A DNA stretch of 64,000 bases from JACPDI01 sp035463475 (GCA_035463475.1 DATHTE010000003.1:14880-78879), one strand, 5' to 3'. Counted from the first letter of the stretch, positions 16,106 to 25,419 are shown. Notes: generated from the sequence alone by a model not told the origin. Made by a program: numbers and translations.

Positions 16106-18196
16106 TTACCGCCGCGCGGCCTTCGCGAGTGCAATCCCCAGTTCCTCGGCGAGCGCGTCCACGTCGTACACCCGCTCGAGCGCGGTCTCGATGTACGCGG
16201 GATGCACGGCGACGGTGCGGTTCTTCTCGGCGTCGAACCAATAGCTTCCCGAGATCGAGTGGATGTTGCCGTCGAAGACCAGCCCGACGATCTCCCCCTT
16301 GGCGTTCACCATCGGGCTCCCGGAATTCCCTCCGACGATGTCATTGGTCGTGACGAAGTTGACGCGGGAGTCCATGTCGAGCCGCGGTCTTGCGGCCGTC
16401 CAGCGTTTCGGCAGCGCGAAGGGGGGCGCCCCGGTAGCCCGCTCGAACAGCCGGCTCAGGCGCGTGAACGGCTCGACGCGCCCGTTGCCCTCGGTCCAGC
16501 CCTCCACCGCGCCGTACGAGAGCCGCAACGTGAAGGTCGCATCCGGATAGAGGCTCGTGCCGTACACCTTGAACCGCGCGGCGGCGATCGCCTGCTGCGC
16601 GCGCTGCTCCGGCGCCTGCACCTCGTTCTCGTAGATCTTCCGCAGCTCGCGCGCCTCGTCGTCGATTGCGCGGGCCAGCGCGATCATCGGGTCCTTGCTC
16701 GCCGCGACCGTCTTCTGCCCTCCTTCGAGCAGCGCCACGCGCACTTTCGGGTCCCCGAGTGTCGATCCGACGACGAGCGCGCGCGCCCGCTCGTCAGGCG
16801 AGGCGGTCCCGAGCGCTTCTTTGATCACCGGGTGATCGGGCCCGAGATACTCGCGCATCCGTTCCAGCGAAAACGAGAGGCGCACCTGTTCCAGATCCGG
16901 ATACACGGGAGAGTGCGCGCCGAGCGTCTGGCGCAACGTGACCAGCTGCGCGTCGGTGTACTCACGGAGCCGGTCCGCGTTCGCCTTCGCGCGCTCGTCG
17001 GCCGCGCGGACCAGGTGTCGCGCGTAGACGAACAGGTCGCTGTTGAATCCCGCGCCCCCTTCGATCCACGTGTACGGGACCAGGATGTTGCGATACGTCG
17101 CTTCGGCCCGGGCGATGTCCTCCCACGCGCCGCCCGCCTGCGCTTTCAGCTCCGCGCTCGCCATCACGGCCTCGCGCAGCTTTCGCTCCTCCTCCGCGCG
17201 CTGCTCCATCATGCGATCATCGAGCAGCGAGACGAGCTGCATCCGCCGCACCTTGTGGCTGTTCTCGATGGTGTCGAGGTAGTCCTTCGCGGTGCGTGCC
17301 GCCTCGCGTGAGGACTTCGAGTACTGCGCCAGCCGTCCGCGCAGCTCCGAGAACCGCAGCAGCCAGAACGGCAGGACGATGTCGCGCTGCGTCTTGAGCT
17401 GCGCAACCGTCAACAGCCGCTGCGTCGTCCCAGGGTGCCCGGCGACGAAGACCGGCTCCCCTTCCTTCGCGCCGGACCAGTTGAACGTGAGATGCGCGGG
17501 CGGTCGTGCCGGCTTGCCGTTTTCGTAGACGCGCAGCAGCGACATGTCAAGGCACCAGCGCGGGAACTGGAAATTGTCCGGATCGCCGCCGAACGCGGCG
17601 ACCGCGCTCTCCGGGGCGAACGCGAGCCGCACGTCGTCGTACCGCTTGTACTTGTAGAGCCAGTGCTGGCCCCCTTGGTACAGCGTGACCGCTTCGCACG
17701 CGCGCGGCTCTCCCGCCTGCTTCGAGTCGGCCTCGCAGCGCTCTTCGAGCTTGGTGAGGACCTGATTGCGGGTGCGCGCCGCCTCGGCGGGCGCGACGCC
17801 CTCGAGCGCCCGCGTGACGTCCGCGGTGACGTCCTCGGTGTCGATCAGCACCGAGGCGCGCTCACCCTGGCAGCGGACTTCGTCCTTGCGCGTCGCGGCT
17901 GTGAACCCGCTCGCCACCAGGTCGCGGGCGGCTGTCGAGTTCTCGGCGAGGCACGTCTGCGCGCAGTGATGGTTCGTGAGCACCAGCCCGTCGGGGGAGA
18001 CGAAGGAGGCGGTGCAGCCGCTCTCCAGCCGGATGACCGCGTTCTGCAGCCGCTCGAGCCACTGATCGCCGGTTTGCACGCCATACTTCTTCGCGACCTC
18101 GCCCCGCGGGAAGTTGTCGAACGTCCACATCCCCTCGTCGGCCGCCACGCCGGCGCAGAGCGCCGCCACGAACATCGCCACGACAAGTCGCTTCAT
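16106..18196 (-). CDS. S46 family dipeptidyl-peptidase, DPP7-type
   Basis: A 696-residue periplasmic serine peptidase releasing dipeptides from the N-terminus of peptides. A signal peptide (cleaved near AGVAA-DEG) is followed by the chymotrypsin-like fold: LVLTNHHC holds the catalytic His (76/77) and GGNSGSP the nucleophile Ser625. The residue 18 positions after the nucleophile is Gly643; in the characterised enzymes this position is Gly in DPP7 (hydrophobic P1) and Arg in DPP11 (acidic P1), so a DPP7-like preference is inferred. Length is normal for the family. It converges with the hybrid kinase and is divergent from the amidohydrolase, the two separated by a large palindrome. Confidence 0.92.
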   Translation of the reverse strand: MKRLVVAMFVAALCAGVAADEGMWTFDNFPRGEVAKKYGVQTGDQWLERLQNAVIRLESGCTASFVSPDGLVLTNHHCAQTCLAENSTAARDLVASGFTAATRKDEVRCQGERASVLIDTEDVTADVTRALEGVAPAEAARTRNQVLTKLEERCEADSKQAGEPRACEAVTLYQGGQHWLYKYKRYDDVRLAFAPESAVAAFGGDPDNFQFPRWCLDMSLLRVYENGKPARPPAHLTFNWSGAKEGEPVFVAGHPGTTQRLLTVAQLKTQRDIVLPFWLLRFSELRGRLAQYSKSSREAARTAKDYLDTIENSHKVRRMQLVSLLDDRMMEQRAEEERKLREAVMASAELKAQAGGAWEDIARAEATYRNILVPYTWIEGGAGFNSDLFVYARHLVRAADERAKANADRLREYTDAQLVTLRQTLGAHSPVYPDLEQVRLSFSLERMREYLGPDHPVIKEALGTASPDERARALVVGSTLGDPKVRVALLEGGQKTVAASKDPMIALARAIDDEARELRKIYENEVQAPEQRAQQAIAAARFKVYGTSLYPDATFTLRLSYGAVEGWTEGNGRVEPFTRLSRLFERATGAPPFALPKRWTAARPRLDMDSRVNFVTTNDIVGGNSGSPMVNAKGEIVGLVFDGNIHSISGSYWFDAEKNRTVAVHPAYIETALERVYDVDALAEELGIALAKAARR

Positions 18197-18215
18197 ACGG
18201 GCAGGATATCAACGT

Positions 18216-18316
18216 GGGGTCAGGTCTGGAAAACCCTGTTTAAGAGACACGAGCGACACGGCGCCCCCGGGCCTGTCGCTCGTGTCCGCTAAACAGGGTT
18301 TTCCAGACCTGACCCC
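18216..18316. repeat. long near-perfect palindrome (101 bp), REP/MITE-like
   Basis: Left arm 18216-18242 (GGGGTCAGGTCTGGAAAACC...) is perfectly complementary to 18290-18316 over 27 bases; after a 3-base mismatch the stem continues for 13 more perfect base pairs (18246-18258 with 18274-18286), leaving a ~15-base GC-rich loop. It occupies most of the 141-bp divergent spacer between the S46 peptidase and the amidohydrolase. Partial copies occur at 10494-10536 and 25394-25419. Confidence 0.9.
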
Positions 18317-18337
18317 GTTTCGGTATCCTCTCCCACC

Positions 18338-19720
18338 ATGCCGCGCAGAGCTCTCGCCTCGCTCGTCCTGTCTGTCTGTGCCATTCCGCTGACTACCGCC
18401 CTCGGACAAGACCCTCCCGCGCCAGCGCCCGGCGGCCGCGTGAGGGCGCTCGTGGGCGGGACCCTTATCGACGGCTTCGGCAGCGTACCCATCCGCAACA
18501 GCGTGATCTTGATCGAAGGGGACCGCATCACGGCGGTCGGCCAGGTCGGGTCGCTCGCCGTGCCGCAGGCCGGCAAGGCCGCCGCGGAGGTCATCTCCAC
18601 GGAAGGCATGACCGTGCTGCCTGGCCTGTGGGACATGCACGTCCACACGATGATCGCCGGGCACGCTGACTACGCGCACTGGGACAAGACGTATCCCGCG
18701 CAGTTCGAGTCCGTGATCATGCCCGCCTCCGCCAGGCAGCTCCTGATGGCCGGTGTCACGAGCGCGCGCGATCTCGGCGCGCCGCTCGAACCGAGCATTA
18801 GCGTCCGCGACCGAATCAACGCCGGCAAAATCCCCGGACCGACACTCTACGTCTCCGGGCCGTTCATCCAGCACGAACCCTATCCCGGCACGGAGGCGTT
18901 CCGCTGGGGCGTCACGGGGGCAGACGACGCGCGCGCGAAGGTGGACAGGCTTGCGAAAGCCGGCGCGGACGTCATCAAGCTGATCGACCAGGATCAAATG
19001 ACGCTCGACGAAGTGCGTGCCGTCGTCGAGCAGGCCCACCGGCACCGGCTGCCCGTCGTCGCGCACTCGCACCGGCCGGAGGAGATCCGCCGGGGCCTGG
19101 CCGTCGGCGTGGACTGCTTCGAGCACACGGGGCTGTCGAGCGCGCCGGAGTATCCGCCGGAGATCATCGCCGCCGTTCGCGAGCGCACGGCACAAATGAG
19201 CCTCGGCCCGCTCTGGTGGACACCGACCGTCGAGGGGCTGCTCAATTACGAGTACCTGCGCGACAACCCGGAGTTCATCGACGATCCGGCGTGGCACGAA
19301 GGGCTGCCCACGAACATCGTGCAGGACATCCGCAAGTCGCTCGAGCACACCGATAGGCTGCCCTATTACCAGCTCACGCCGGCGCGGAGGCCGACGCTCA
19401 GGCGCAAGTTCCAGCAGCTGCGCGAAGCGGGCGTGGTACAGCTCATTGGCACCGACAGCGGAATCCCGATGCAGTTCCACACGCAATCCACCTGGCGCGA
19501 GCTGCACGCCTGGGTGAACGAGATGGGCGTCGCACCGATCGAGGCAATTCGCGCGGCCACGTACTGGCCGGCCGTCGCGATGAAGAAGGATACGGAGGTG
19601 GGCACGGTGACGCCCGGGAAGTACGCGGACATCATCGCGGTGCGCGGCGACGCGCTGCGGGACATCGCGCTGCTGCAGCGCGTGGACGTCGTCGTCAAAC
19701 ACGGAGTGAGGTACCGATAG
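18338..19720 (+). CDS. exported amidohydrolase (imidazolonepropionase/prolidase-like)
   Basis: A 460-residue protein with a signal peptide (MPRRALASLVLSVCAIPLTTALGQ) and the TIM-barrel metal-dependent hydrolase pattern: GMTVLPGLWDMHVHT (HxH), VIKLIDQ (bridging Lys region), VVAHSHRP, CFEHTGL, and LIGTDSGIP (catalytic Asp). The C-terminal PGKYADIIAV closes the small beta-sandwich typical of the family. Such exported members act on N-acyl amino acids, dipeptides or other amides; the substrate is not known. It starts 22 bases after the long palindrome, which therefore overlaps its promoter region. Confidence 0.87.
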   Translation: MPRRALASLVLSVCAIPLTTALGQDPPAPAPGGRVRALVGGTLIDGFGSVPIRNSVILIEGDRITAVGQVGSLAVPQAGKAAAEVISTEGMTVLPGLWDMHVHTMIAGHADYAHWDKTYPAQFESVIMPASARQLLMAGVTSARDLGAPLEPSISVRDRINAGKIPGPTLYVSGPFIQHEPYPGTEAFRWGVTGADDARAKVDRLAKAGADVIKLIDQDQMTLDEVRAVVEQAHRHRLPVVAHSHRPEEIRRGLAVGVDCFEHTGLSSAPEYPPEIIAAVRERTAQMSLGPLWWTPTVEGLLNYEYLRDNPEFIDDPAWHEGLPTNIVQDIRKSLEHTDRLPYYQLTPARRPTLRRKFQQLREAGVVQLIGTDSGIPMQFHTQSTWRELHAWVNEMGVAPIEAIRAATYWPAVAMKKDTEVGTVTPGKYADIIAVRGDALRDIALLQRVDVVVKHGVRYR

Positions 19721-19779
19721 GTTCTCCAACGGGGGCTCGCGCTCGAGGGGTTCGCTCGACGATGAGAGAGCCTCAGAGG

Positions 19780-20958
19780 CTAGGCTCCCGCCCAGCGGTC
19801 GTGCAGCAGGCGCACGGCGACCGCCGCGGGCGAGGGATCGACCACGTACGTGCGCCGGAGGTCTCCGCCTCCGTGGAAGCGCGTGTGCACGCCGGCGGCG
19901 GCGAGCGCGGCAAGATCATCGTCGGCGCCGGCTCGGAGCGCGGCGGCGTCGCCGATCACTGACACCCAGGCCTGCTCCGCGCGCTGGGACGGCTCGAGGC
20001 CCGCTTCCGCCAGCGCAGCCTCCAGCTCTCGCGCGTCCGGCGCGCCGAGCACGACCCGCCCGCTCCGCGCGTCCAGGAGACTCATGATCAGCCGGCGCCG
20101 CTCCCAGGCGCCGAGCGTCGCCTGGTCCACCGAGCCCGCGGGCACCGTGACGGTGTGGAACGGCGCAAGCGATGCGACACCGCTGAAGCGCGGTTCGCCT
20201 CCATCGGTGTTGCCAATCCAGGTGCCCGGCGCGTCGGAGAACGTCGATCTCACGACCACGGGCGTCGCTCCGTCCCACCCAGCTTTCACGGCGCGCGCGT
20301 GGACTACCTTCGCGCCGAAGCGCGCCAGTTCGTGCATGCGAGCGAACCCGATTCGGTCGATCGTTCGCGCAGTGGGCACGATCCGCGGGTCCGCGGTCGC
20401 GACCCCCTCGACATCCGTGAAGATCTCGACGCGTTCGGCCCCGAGCGCCACACCTACCACGACCCCGGACGTGTCGCTCGCACCGCGCCCGAGCGTGTTG
20501 TAGTCGAACGTGTCGCGGACGATGCCCTGGCCGCCGGTGATCACCGGCACCTCGCCGCGCCCGAGGAGATCGAGCAGCCGAGACGCGTCGACCTGGATCA
20601 CTTCCGCCTCGGTCGGATGGCCGTCGGTAAAGATGCGGGCCTGCGCGCCGGTCAGGCCTACGGCCGGAATACCGGCCCGCTTCAACGTGTGGGACATCAG
20701 GGCGACCGAGATGATCTCGCCCGTCACGAACGCCAGCGTGTAATCGCCCGGGGCGACCGCCCCCCCGTCCGCTCGCAGCAGATCGAGCAGCGTGTCGGTC
20801 GCGTATGGATCGCCGCGGCGCCCCATCGCAGAGACGACGATCGCGACGGCGTAGCCGGCATCCCGCGCGCGGCGGACCTGTTCCACAACCATCTCGCGCC
20901 GTTCCGGCGTCGAGACGGACGTGCCCCCAAACTTCTGCACGCGGACGCGCGGGCTCAT
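19780..20958 (-). CDS. lysC: aspartate kinase
   Basis: A 392-residue amino-acid kinase, catalysing the first step of the Lys/Thr/Met branch from aspartate. KFGGTS (9-14) is the nucleotide/substrate signature; FVTGEIISVALM, GGQGI, TLGRGASDTSGV and FTDVEGVATADPRIV are conserved aspartokinase blocks. The C-terminal ~130 residues should hold the ACT regulatory domains but are divergent. The gene begins 10 bp after the double HTH-cupin regulator on the same strand, implying cotranscription; aspartate-semialdehyde dehydrogenase, the next enzyme, lies at 26806 on the other strand. Confidence 0.9.
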   Translation of the reverse strand: MSPRVRVQKFGGTSVSTPERREMVVEQVRRARDAGYAVAIVVSAMGRRGDPYATDTLLDLLRADGGAVAPGDYTLAFVTGEIISVALMSHTLKRAGIPAVGLTGAQARIFTDGHPTEAEVIQVDASRLLDLLGRGEVPVITGGQGIVRDTFDYNTLGRGASDTSGVVVGVALGAERVEIFTDVEGVATADPRIVPTARTIDRIGFARMHELARFGAKVVHARAVKAGWDGATPVVVRSTFSDAPGTWIGNTDGGEPRFSGVASLAPFHTVTVPAGSVDQATLGAWERRRLIMSLLDARSGRVVLGAPDARELEAALAEAGLEPSQRAEQAWVSVIGDAAALRAGADDDLAALAAAGVHTRFHGGGDLRRTYVVDPSPAAVAVRLLHDRWAGA

Positions 20959-20968
20959 GCGGGGGGCC

Positions 20969-22282
20969 TCACCCGAAGAGATACTTCTCGCCGAGGGGCG
21001 ACCAGAAGACGTCGAGCACCTGCGCGCTCGTTTCGGAGAACGGGTTGCGCGTGCGGGCGCGCACCAGGTGCGGCACGCTGGAGTCGATGTAGCACGAGTC
21101 GCCCGGCCGCAGGTGCTCGGTCACCAGCTCCTGCTCGACGTACGTCGTCAGCTCCAGTTCGCCGTCGAGGACGTAGATGAACTCGTGCCCGTGGTGCTCG
21201 TGCATGGTGAGGCGTTCGATGTCCACGTTGAGCAGGCGGATGAAGCACGGAAACATCTGTCGCGACGGAACGCAGGTGGCGAGCTGCTGGCACGTCTTCG
21301 ACTGCGGTTCGTGCTCGCGTTCGACGGGCGTGCGTCGCGTGCTGTTCGGGATCTGATCGAGGTCCTTGGCGCGCTGCACGCAGTAGAACGGCCGCGCGCC
21401 GGGACGCGGCTCGACCACCTCCGCGAGCGGGACGCCGAACAGACGCGCGATGCGCAGGACGCGATCGAGTGGCAGCGCGCGCTCTCCGTCCTCCACCCGC
21501 TGCAGCTGGCGCGGCGTGATCCCCACCTGGTCGGCCACTTCCTCCAGCTCCCAGCGATGGAGCTTTCGCAGCCAGCGCAGCCGCTGGCCGATCCGTCGCA
21601 GGTCGTCACCCGGCCCGTCCGCGCTGGCGCTCACGTCCGCCCACACCCATCGCGATCCCGGTTCCACCGGAGACGACACCGACGCCTGCACCTGCACGGT
21701 CTCCGCGGGCTCCTCGTCGAGCGAGCTCAGGGAGTGCGCCAGGTCCGGACGCAGGTACGCCCAGTCGCCTCGCGACAGCTCTTCCCGCACGAGTCCGTCG
21801 GGCGTGTCGATCGTGACCGCGACCGCCCCGCGGAGCACGAACAGGAACTCCTCCGCGTGGTGCTGCCAGAGGACCGGAGACGCGACGCCGTGCTGGCGGA
21901 TGCGCCCGAACATCGGATTGAGGTGGCGGCCGATGAACAGGTTCGCGAGCTCCCAGAACTCGTTCCCGGGTACCCCGTTTCCGTGCTGATGCTGCGGCGC
22001 GCGGGCGCGAACGTCCCCCTCGCGCGTGATCTGAAACGGAATGCGCGCATCGCGCGGCAGGAGCGCGTCCACCGGCAGCTTCAGCGCCGCCGAGATCGTC
22101 AGCGCTTGCGACAGGTCGGCAACGTGCAGGCCGTTCTCGATCTCCGACAGGCGGGCCATGGACACGCCGGTCGCCGCCGCGAGCTGTTTGAGGGTGAGCC
22201 CGAGGCGCTGCCGCTCTTCGCGAATCCGCGCGCCGAGGCCGAGAGAGCCATAGTCGAGCAAGTGCGAGCTGAAAACCGTCAT
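20969..22282 (-). CDS. XRE-type regulator with duplicated HTH-cupin units
   Basis: A 437-residue protein made of two consecutive HTH-cupin units. Residues ~17-72 are an XRE helix-turn-helix (IREERQRLGLTLKQLAAATGVS...LSEIENG), followed by a cupin (HHAEEFLFVLRGAVAV...LSRGDWAYLRPDLAHSL). A second helix-turn-helix follows at ~230-285 (LRWLRKLHRWELEEVADQVGIT...LQRVEDG) and a second cupin (MHEHHGHEFIYVLDGELEL...LRPGDSCYIDSSVPH) at the C-terminus. Single HTH-cupin regulators are common; a tandem fusion is unusual. It probably senses a small ligand through the cupins and controls its own operon with aspartokinase and perhaps the divergent TonB receptor, 200 bp away. Confidence 0.9.
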   Translation of the reverse strand: MTVFSSHLLDYGSLGLGARIREERQRLGLTLKQLAAATGVSMARLSEIENGLHVADLSQALTISAALKLPVDALLPRDARIPFQITREGDVRARAPQHQHGNGVPGNEFWELANLFIGRHLNPMFGRIRQHGVASPVLWQHHAEEFLFVLRGAVAVTIDTPDGLVREELSRGDWAYLRPDLAHSLSSLDEEPAETVQVQASVSSPVEPGSRWVWADVSASADGPGDDLRRIGQRLRWLRKLHRWELEEVADQVGITPRQLQRVEDGERALPLDRVLRIARLFGVPLAEVVEPRPGARPFYCVQRAKDLDQIPNSTRRTPVEREHEPQSKTCQQLATCVPSRQMFPCFIRLLNVDIERLTMHEHHGHEFIYVLDGELELTTYVEQELVTEHLRPGDSCYIDSSVPHLVRARTRNPFSETSAQVLDVFWSPLGEKYLFG

Positions 22283-22357
22283 AAGGTCGATTTCAGAATA
22301 AGACGGATCTCCGGCGCGCCTACTGAAAAAGTGTCCCGATTATACCTCATCAGTCGC

Positions 22358-22375
22358 ATTCGAATGAAATATTCG
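22358..22375. promoter_or_regulatory. candidate operator in the regulator/TonB-receptor spacer
   Basis: The perfect palindrome ATTCGAAT (22358-22365) overlaps the inverted repeat CGAAT-N5-ATTCG (22361-22365 and 22371-22375), in AT-rich sequence between the divergent HTH-cupin gene and TonB receptor gene. Its position suits an operator for the HTH-cupin protein; assignment is inference. Confidence 0.35.
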
Positions 22376-22376
22376 C

Positions 22377-22405
22377 TTGACTCGCAACGAAGGCGACGGT
22401 TTGAT
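22377..22405 (+). promoter_or_regulatory. candidate sigma-70 promoter for the TonB receptor
   Basis: TTGACT (22377-22382) and TTTGAT (22400-22405) are separated by 17 bases, about 80 bases before the receptor start. The -10 match is only moderate. The upstream edge abuts the candidate operator. Confidence 0.35.
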
Positions 22406-22482
22406 CAGCGGCGCAACCTCTGCCTCCGATCCGAGGCGCGAGAATTCCGCCCAAAAAAGCTGAAGCGATGAGGGGAGCACAT

Positions 22483-25389
22483 ATGCGCAAGCTGATTCTT
22501 CCGTTTGCGATCGCGCTGCTGGTCGGTGCGTTCGCCGCGTCCGCCGGGGCGCAGACCGCGCTGGGAACGCTGCGCGGCAACGCCCTGGACGAGCAAGGGG
22601 CCGCGCTGCCCGGCGTCACCATCACCGCCAGGGAGACGCAGACCAACACGGTGGCGAGCACCGTCACCGGAGGACATGGGGAGTACCTGCTGACGAACCT
22701 GCGCCCGGGCAAGTACGAGCTCAGCGCGGAGCTGACCGGCTTCCAATCGCACCGCCAGGCGCTCGAACTGCGCGTCGGCGAGGACCTCACGGTGACCTTC
22801 ACGATGAAGATCGCCGGCCTGACGCAATCGGTCGAAGTGGTCGGCGAAAGCGTCCCCGTGCAAACGCAGAGCACCGTGGGCACGGTCATCTCGAACAAGC
22901 AGATTGACGACCTGCCGACGATCTCGCGCGATTTCTCCGCGCTCGCGAAGCTCTCGCCCGGCACGACGCAGTCGGGGATGACGGGCGCGACGGCGGCGGG
23001 CACCGGCATCTCCATTTCCGGCATGCGGCCGTATCAGAACAACATCGTCGTGGACGGCGCGTCGAACCTGATGCAGTTCTACGGCCGTCAGGCGAACGAC
23101 TTCCCGCAGGACTGGATCCAGGAGTTCCAGGTCCTCACCAATTCGTTCGGCGCCGAGTTCGGGCAGGCCGCCGGCGGGGTGATGAACGTGATCACGCGCA
23201 GCGGCTCGAACGCGTTCGGCGGGCGCGTCTACGGGTTCTTCCGCGACGCGAAACTCGACAGCCCGCCGTTCGCGGGGAGGTACGACCCGAACGGCGAGCC
23301 GGTATTCCTCGACGAGACTCCCCCCTTCGACCAGCAGCGCCTGGGCGGGTTCCTCGGCGGGCCGGTTCGGCGCGACTCGGTCTTCTTCTTCGGCGGCATC
23401 GAATCGCTGAATCTCGATTCGTCCGAGGTGCTCGCGCTCTCGAACTACTGGCGCGCGGCGCTCCCCAACGAGCCGACGATTATCCCGAAGGGCACCGACA
23501 GCAACGTGTACCTGGCGAAGGTGGACTGGAACGTCAGCCAGAACAACCGGATGTATTTCCGGTACACGAACACCGACAAGTCCGACAAGAACGTCAGCCT
23601 CGGCACTTCGGCGCTCGACACGCTCGAGACGCGATACACGTTCGAGGGGCCGCTGTGGAACGTGCTCGGCAACTGGACGAGCACCTTCACGCAGCGCGCC
23701 TTCAACGAGCTGCGCGTATTCTACGGGGTGAACAAGCCGTGGATCCTCGCGAATCACGCGAACGGGCTCGGCGGCAGCCTGCTCCTCGACGCAGACGGCG
23801 CCAACGGCCTGAACGGCCGGTTCGCGTACCGCAGTTACCCTGGCGCGAACTTCGGCGCGACGAGCTTCACCGGTCTCGAGGGGGAATCGAACGCCTACAT
23901 CATCGACAACTTCTCGTTCATCATGGGGCACCACAGCATCAAGACAGGCGTGCAGCTCTCGCGCCTGACGATGTTCATGGACGTGGAGGCGTCGCACAAG
24001 GGACGGTGGGGCTTCCTCACCGACCGGGTCTTCAACATCAACGATCCGGCGAGCTATCCGAACAGCTTCAGCGGTAACGTGGCGACCGGCAAGGCGACGC
24101 TCACAGCGTGGAACCCGTCGGTGTACATCCAGGACACGTGGCAGCCGACAGGCAACCTGACGCTGAACCTCGGGCTGCGGTATGACCTGGACCGCACGCC
24201 AGCGACCGTCAACTCCTACATCGATCCATACAACGAGAAGACGGTCGCGCGGCTGGGCGGCGCCCCGCCGCTGCAGAAGTCGAAGCTCGATACCAACAAC
24301 GTCTCGCCTCGCCTGGGATTCGTGTGGGTGCCCACGGCTGACCGCCGGACGACGATCCGCGGGAGCTACGGGCTCTTCTACGATCAGAACCACTTCAACT
24401 GGACCGACATCTACGTCAACGAGACGCTGCTCTCGACGCGGCGCGTCAGCTTCAACGCGACCTCGCCGGCCGACAACCCCTTCTACAACCCGGCGGATCC
24501 GACGGGCAGCCGGGACCGGCTGCGGCGGTTCCTCGCCGAGGCGTTCCCGGCGTACCCGGACTTGTCCGTCGCGCCGTACGGCACGGAGCAGATCCTCGGC
24601 ATTGCGCCCGACTTCAAGATCCCGTACTCGGGGACCTTCTCGGTGGGCGTCACGCACGACTTCGGCACGAAGCTCACGACCCGCGCCGACTACGTGAACA
24701 CGCGCTTGTTCGACGCCGCGGTCTCGATCGACACGAACTGGACGCAGACCGCCGACGGCCGCTTCGTGCGCGCCGACCCGCGGTTCGGGCGCAAGACGTT
24801 CGTCGGCAACCGCTCGCTGACGGGGCAGAAGGGTGAGCTGACGTACAACGGCCTGCACATGCGCGCGGAATGGGTGCCCGCGGCCGCGAGCCGCGTCGGC
24901 CTCTCGTACACGCTTTCGAAGGGCGAGGGGAACGTCGTCAGCACGCTGTCCACGGCGGCGAACACGAACCCGTTCGACCTCGACGAGGACTTCGGCCCCG
25001 ACAACAACGACCGTCGCCACAACCTCGTGCTGGACGGGTCCTACATGATCCCGAGGATCGACGTGCAGGCTGCGGGGATCTTGTCGTATCGGAGCGCGCT
25101 CCCCTACAACGTGACCACCGCGTTGCAGCTCGACTCCGATCCGTTCTCGGACCTGCCCGAAGGGCGGAACCCCCGCCGGGGCGACAGCGAGAAGAACCTC
25201 GATCTTCGGCTGAGCAAGGTGTTCCGGATCGGGCGGACCAGCACCTGGGTGTACTGGGAGATGTATAACGCGCTCAATACCGACAATTACTTCGGCTTCC
25301 AGGGGAGCCTGCAGTCGCCGATCTTCTCGCGGCCGACGACGGAGCTGCCGAAGCGCCGTCAGCAGTTCGGCTTGCGGTTCGACTTCTAA
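22483..25389 (+). CDS. Oar-like TonB-dependent receptor (1)
   Basis: A 968-residue outer-membrane protein. ATG at 22483 follows AGGGGAG by 5 bases; signal peptide 1-23 (ASAGA-QT). Residues ~28-110 form a carboxypeptidase-regulatory-like beta domain (LPGVTITARETQTNTV...), ~115-230 the plug (KQIDDLPTISRDFSALAKLSPG, NNIVVDGASN, AGGVMNVITRSGSN), and the rest the beta-barrel ending in aromatic RFDF. Receptors of this class bind ligands too large for porins and import them with TonB energy; the ligand is unknown. The downstream amidohydrolase and aspartate-semialdehyde dehydrogenase form a likely operon with it. Paralogue at 29731. Confidence 0.92.
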   Translation: MRKLILPFAIALLVGAFAASAGAQTALGTLRGNALDEQGAALPGVTITARETQTNTVASTVTGGHGEYLLTNLRPGKYELSAELTGFQSHRQALELRVGEDLTVTFTMKIAGLTQSVEVVGESVPVQTQSTVGTVISNKQIDDLPTISRDFSALAKLSPGTTQSGMTGATAAGTGISISGMRPYQNNIVVDGASNLMQFYGRQANDFPQDWIQEFQVLTNSFGAEFGQAAGGVMNVITRSGSNAFGGRVYGFFRDAKLDSPPFAGRYDPNGEPVFLDETPPFDQQRLGGFLGGPVRRDSVFFFGGIESLNLDSSEVLALSNYWRAALPNEPTIIPKGTDSNVYLAKVDWNVSQNNRMYFRYTNTDKSDKNVSLGTSALDTLETRYTFEGPLWNVLGNWTSTFTQRAFNELRVFYGVNKPWILANHANGLGGSLLLDADGANGLNGRFAYRSYPGANFGATSFTGLEGESNAYIIDNFSFIMGHHSIKTGVQLSRLTMFMDVEASHKGRWGFLTDRVFNINDPASYPNSFSGNVATGKATLTAWNPSVYIQDTWQPTGNLTLNLGLRYDLDRTPATVNSYIDPYNEKTVARLGGAPPLQKSKLDTNNVSPRLGFVWVPTADRRTTIRGSYGLFYDQNHFNWTDIYVNETLLSTRRVSFNATSPADNPFYNPADPTGSRDRLRRFLAEAFPAYPDLSVAPYGTEQILGIAPDFKIPYSGTFSVGVTHDFGTKLTTRADYVNTRLFDAAVSIDTNWTQTADGRFVRADPRFGRKTFVGNRSLTGQKGELTYNGLHMRAEWVPAAASRVGLSYTLSKGEGNVVSTLSTAANTNPFDLDEDFGPDNNDRRHNLVLDGSYMIPRIDVQAAGILSYRSALPYNVTTALQLDSDPFSDLPEGRNPRRGDSEKNLDLRLSKVFRIGRTSTWVYWEMYNALNTDNYFGFQGSLQSPIFSRPTTELPKRRQQFGLRFDF

Positions 25390-25393
25390 TCCT

Positions 25394-25419
25394 GGGGTCA
25401 GGTCTGGAACAGACCTGAC
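25394..25419. repeat. short palindrome of the GGGGTCAGGTCTGG family
   Basis: GTCAGGTCTG (25397-25406), loop GAA, CAGACCTGAC (25410-25419): perfect 10-bp arms. With the preceding GGG it equals the outer end of the long palindrome at 18216. It lies between the TonB receptor stop and the ribosome site of the next gene and could modulate transcription through the operon. Confidence 0.65.

Noticed and set aside
22405..25020. An 871-codon antisense frame across TonB receptor 1
   Set aside because: Shadow frame; no recognisable protein motif.
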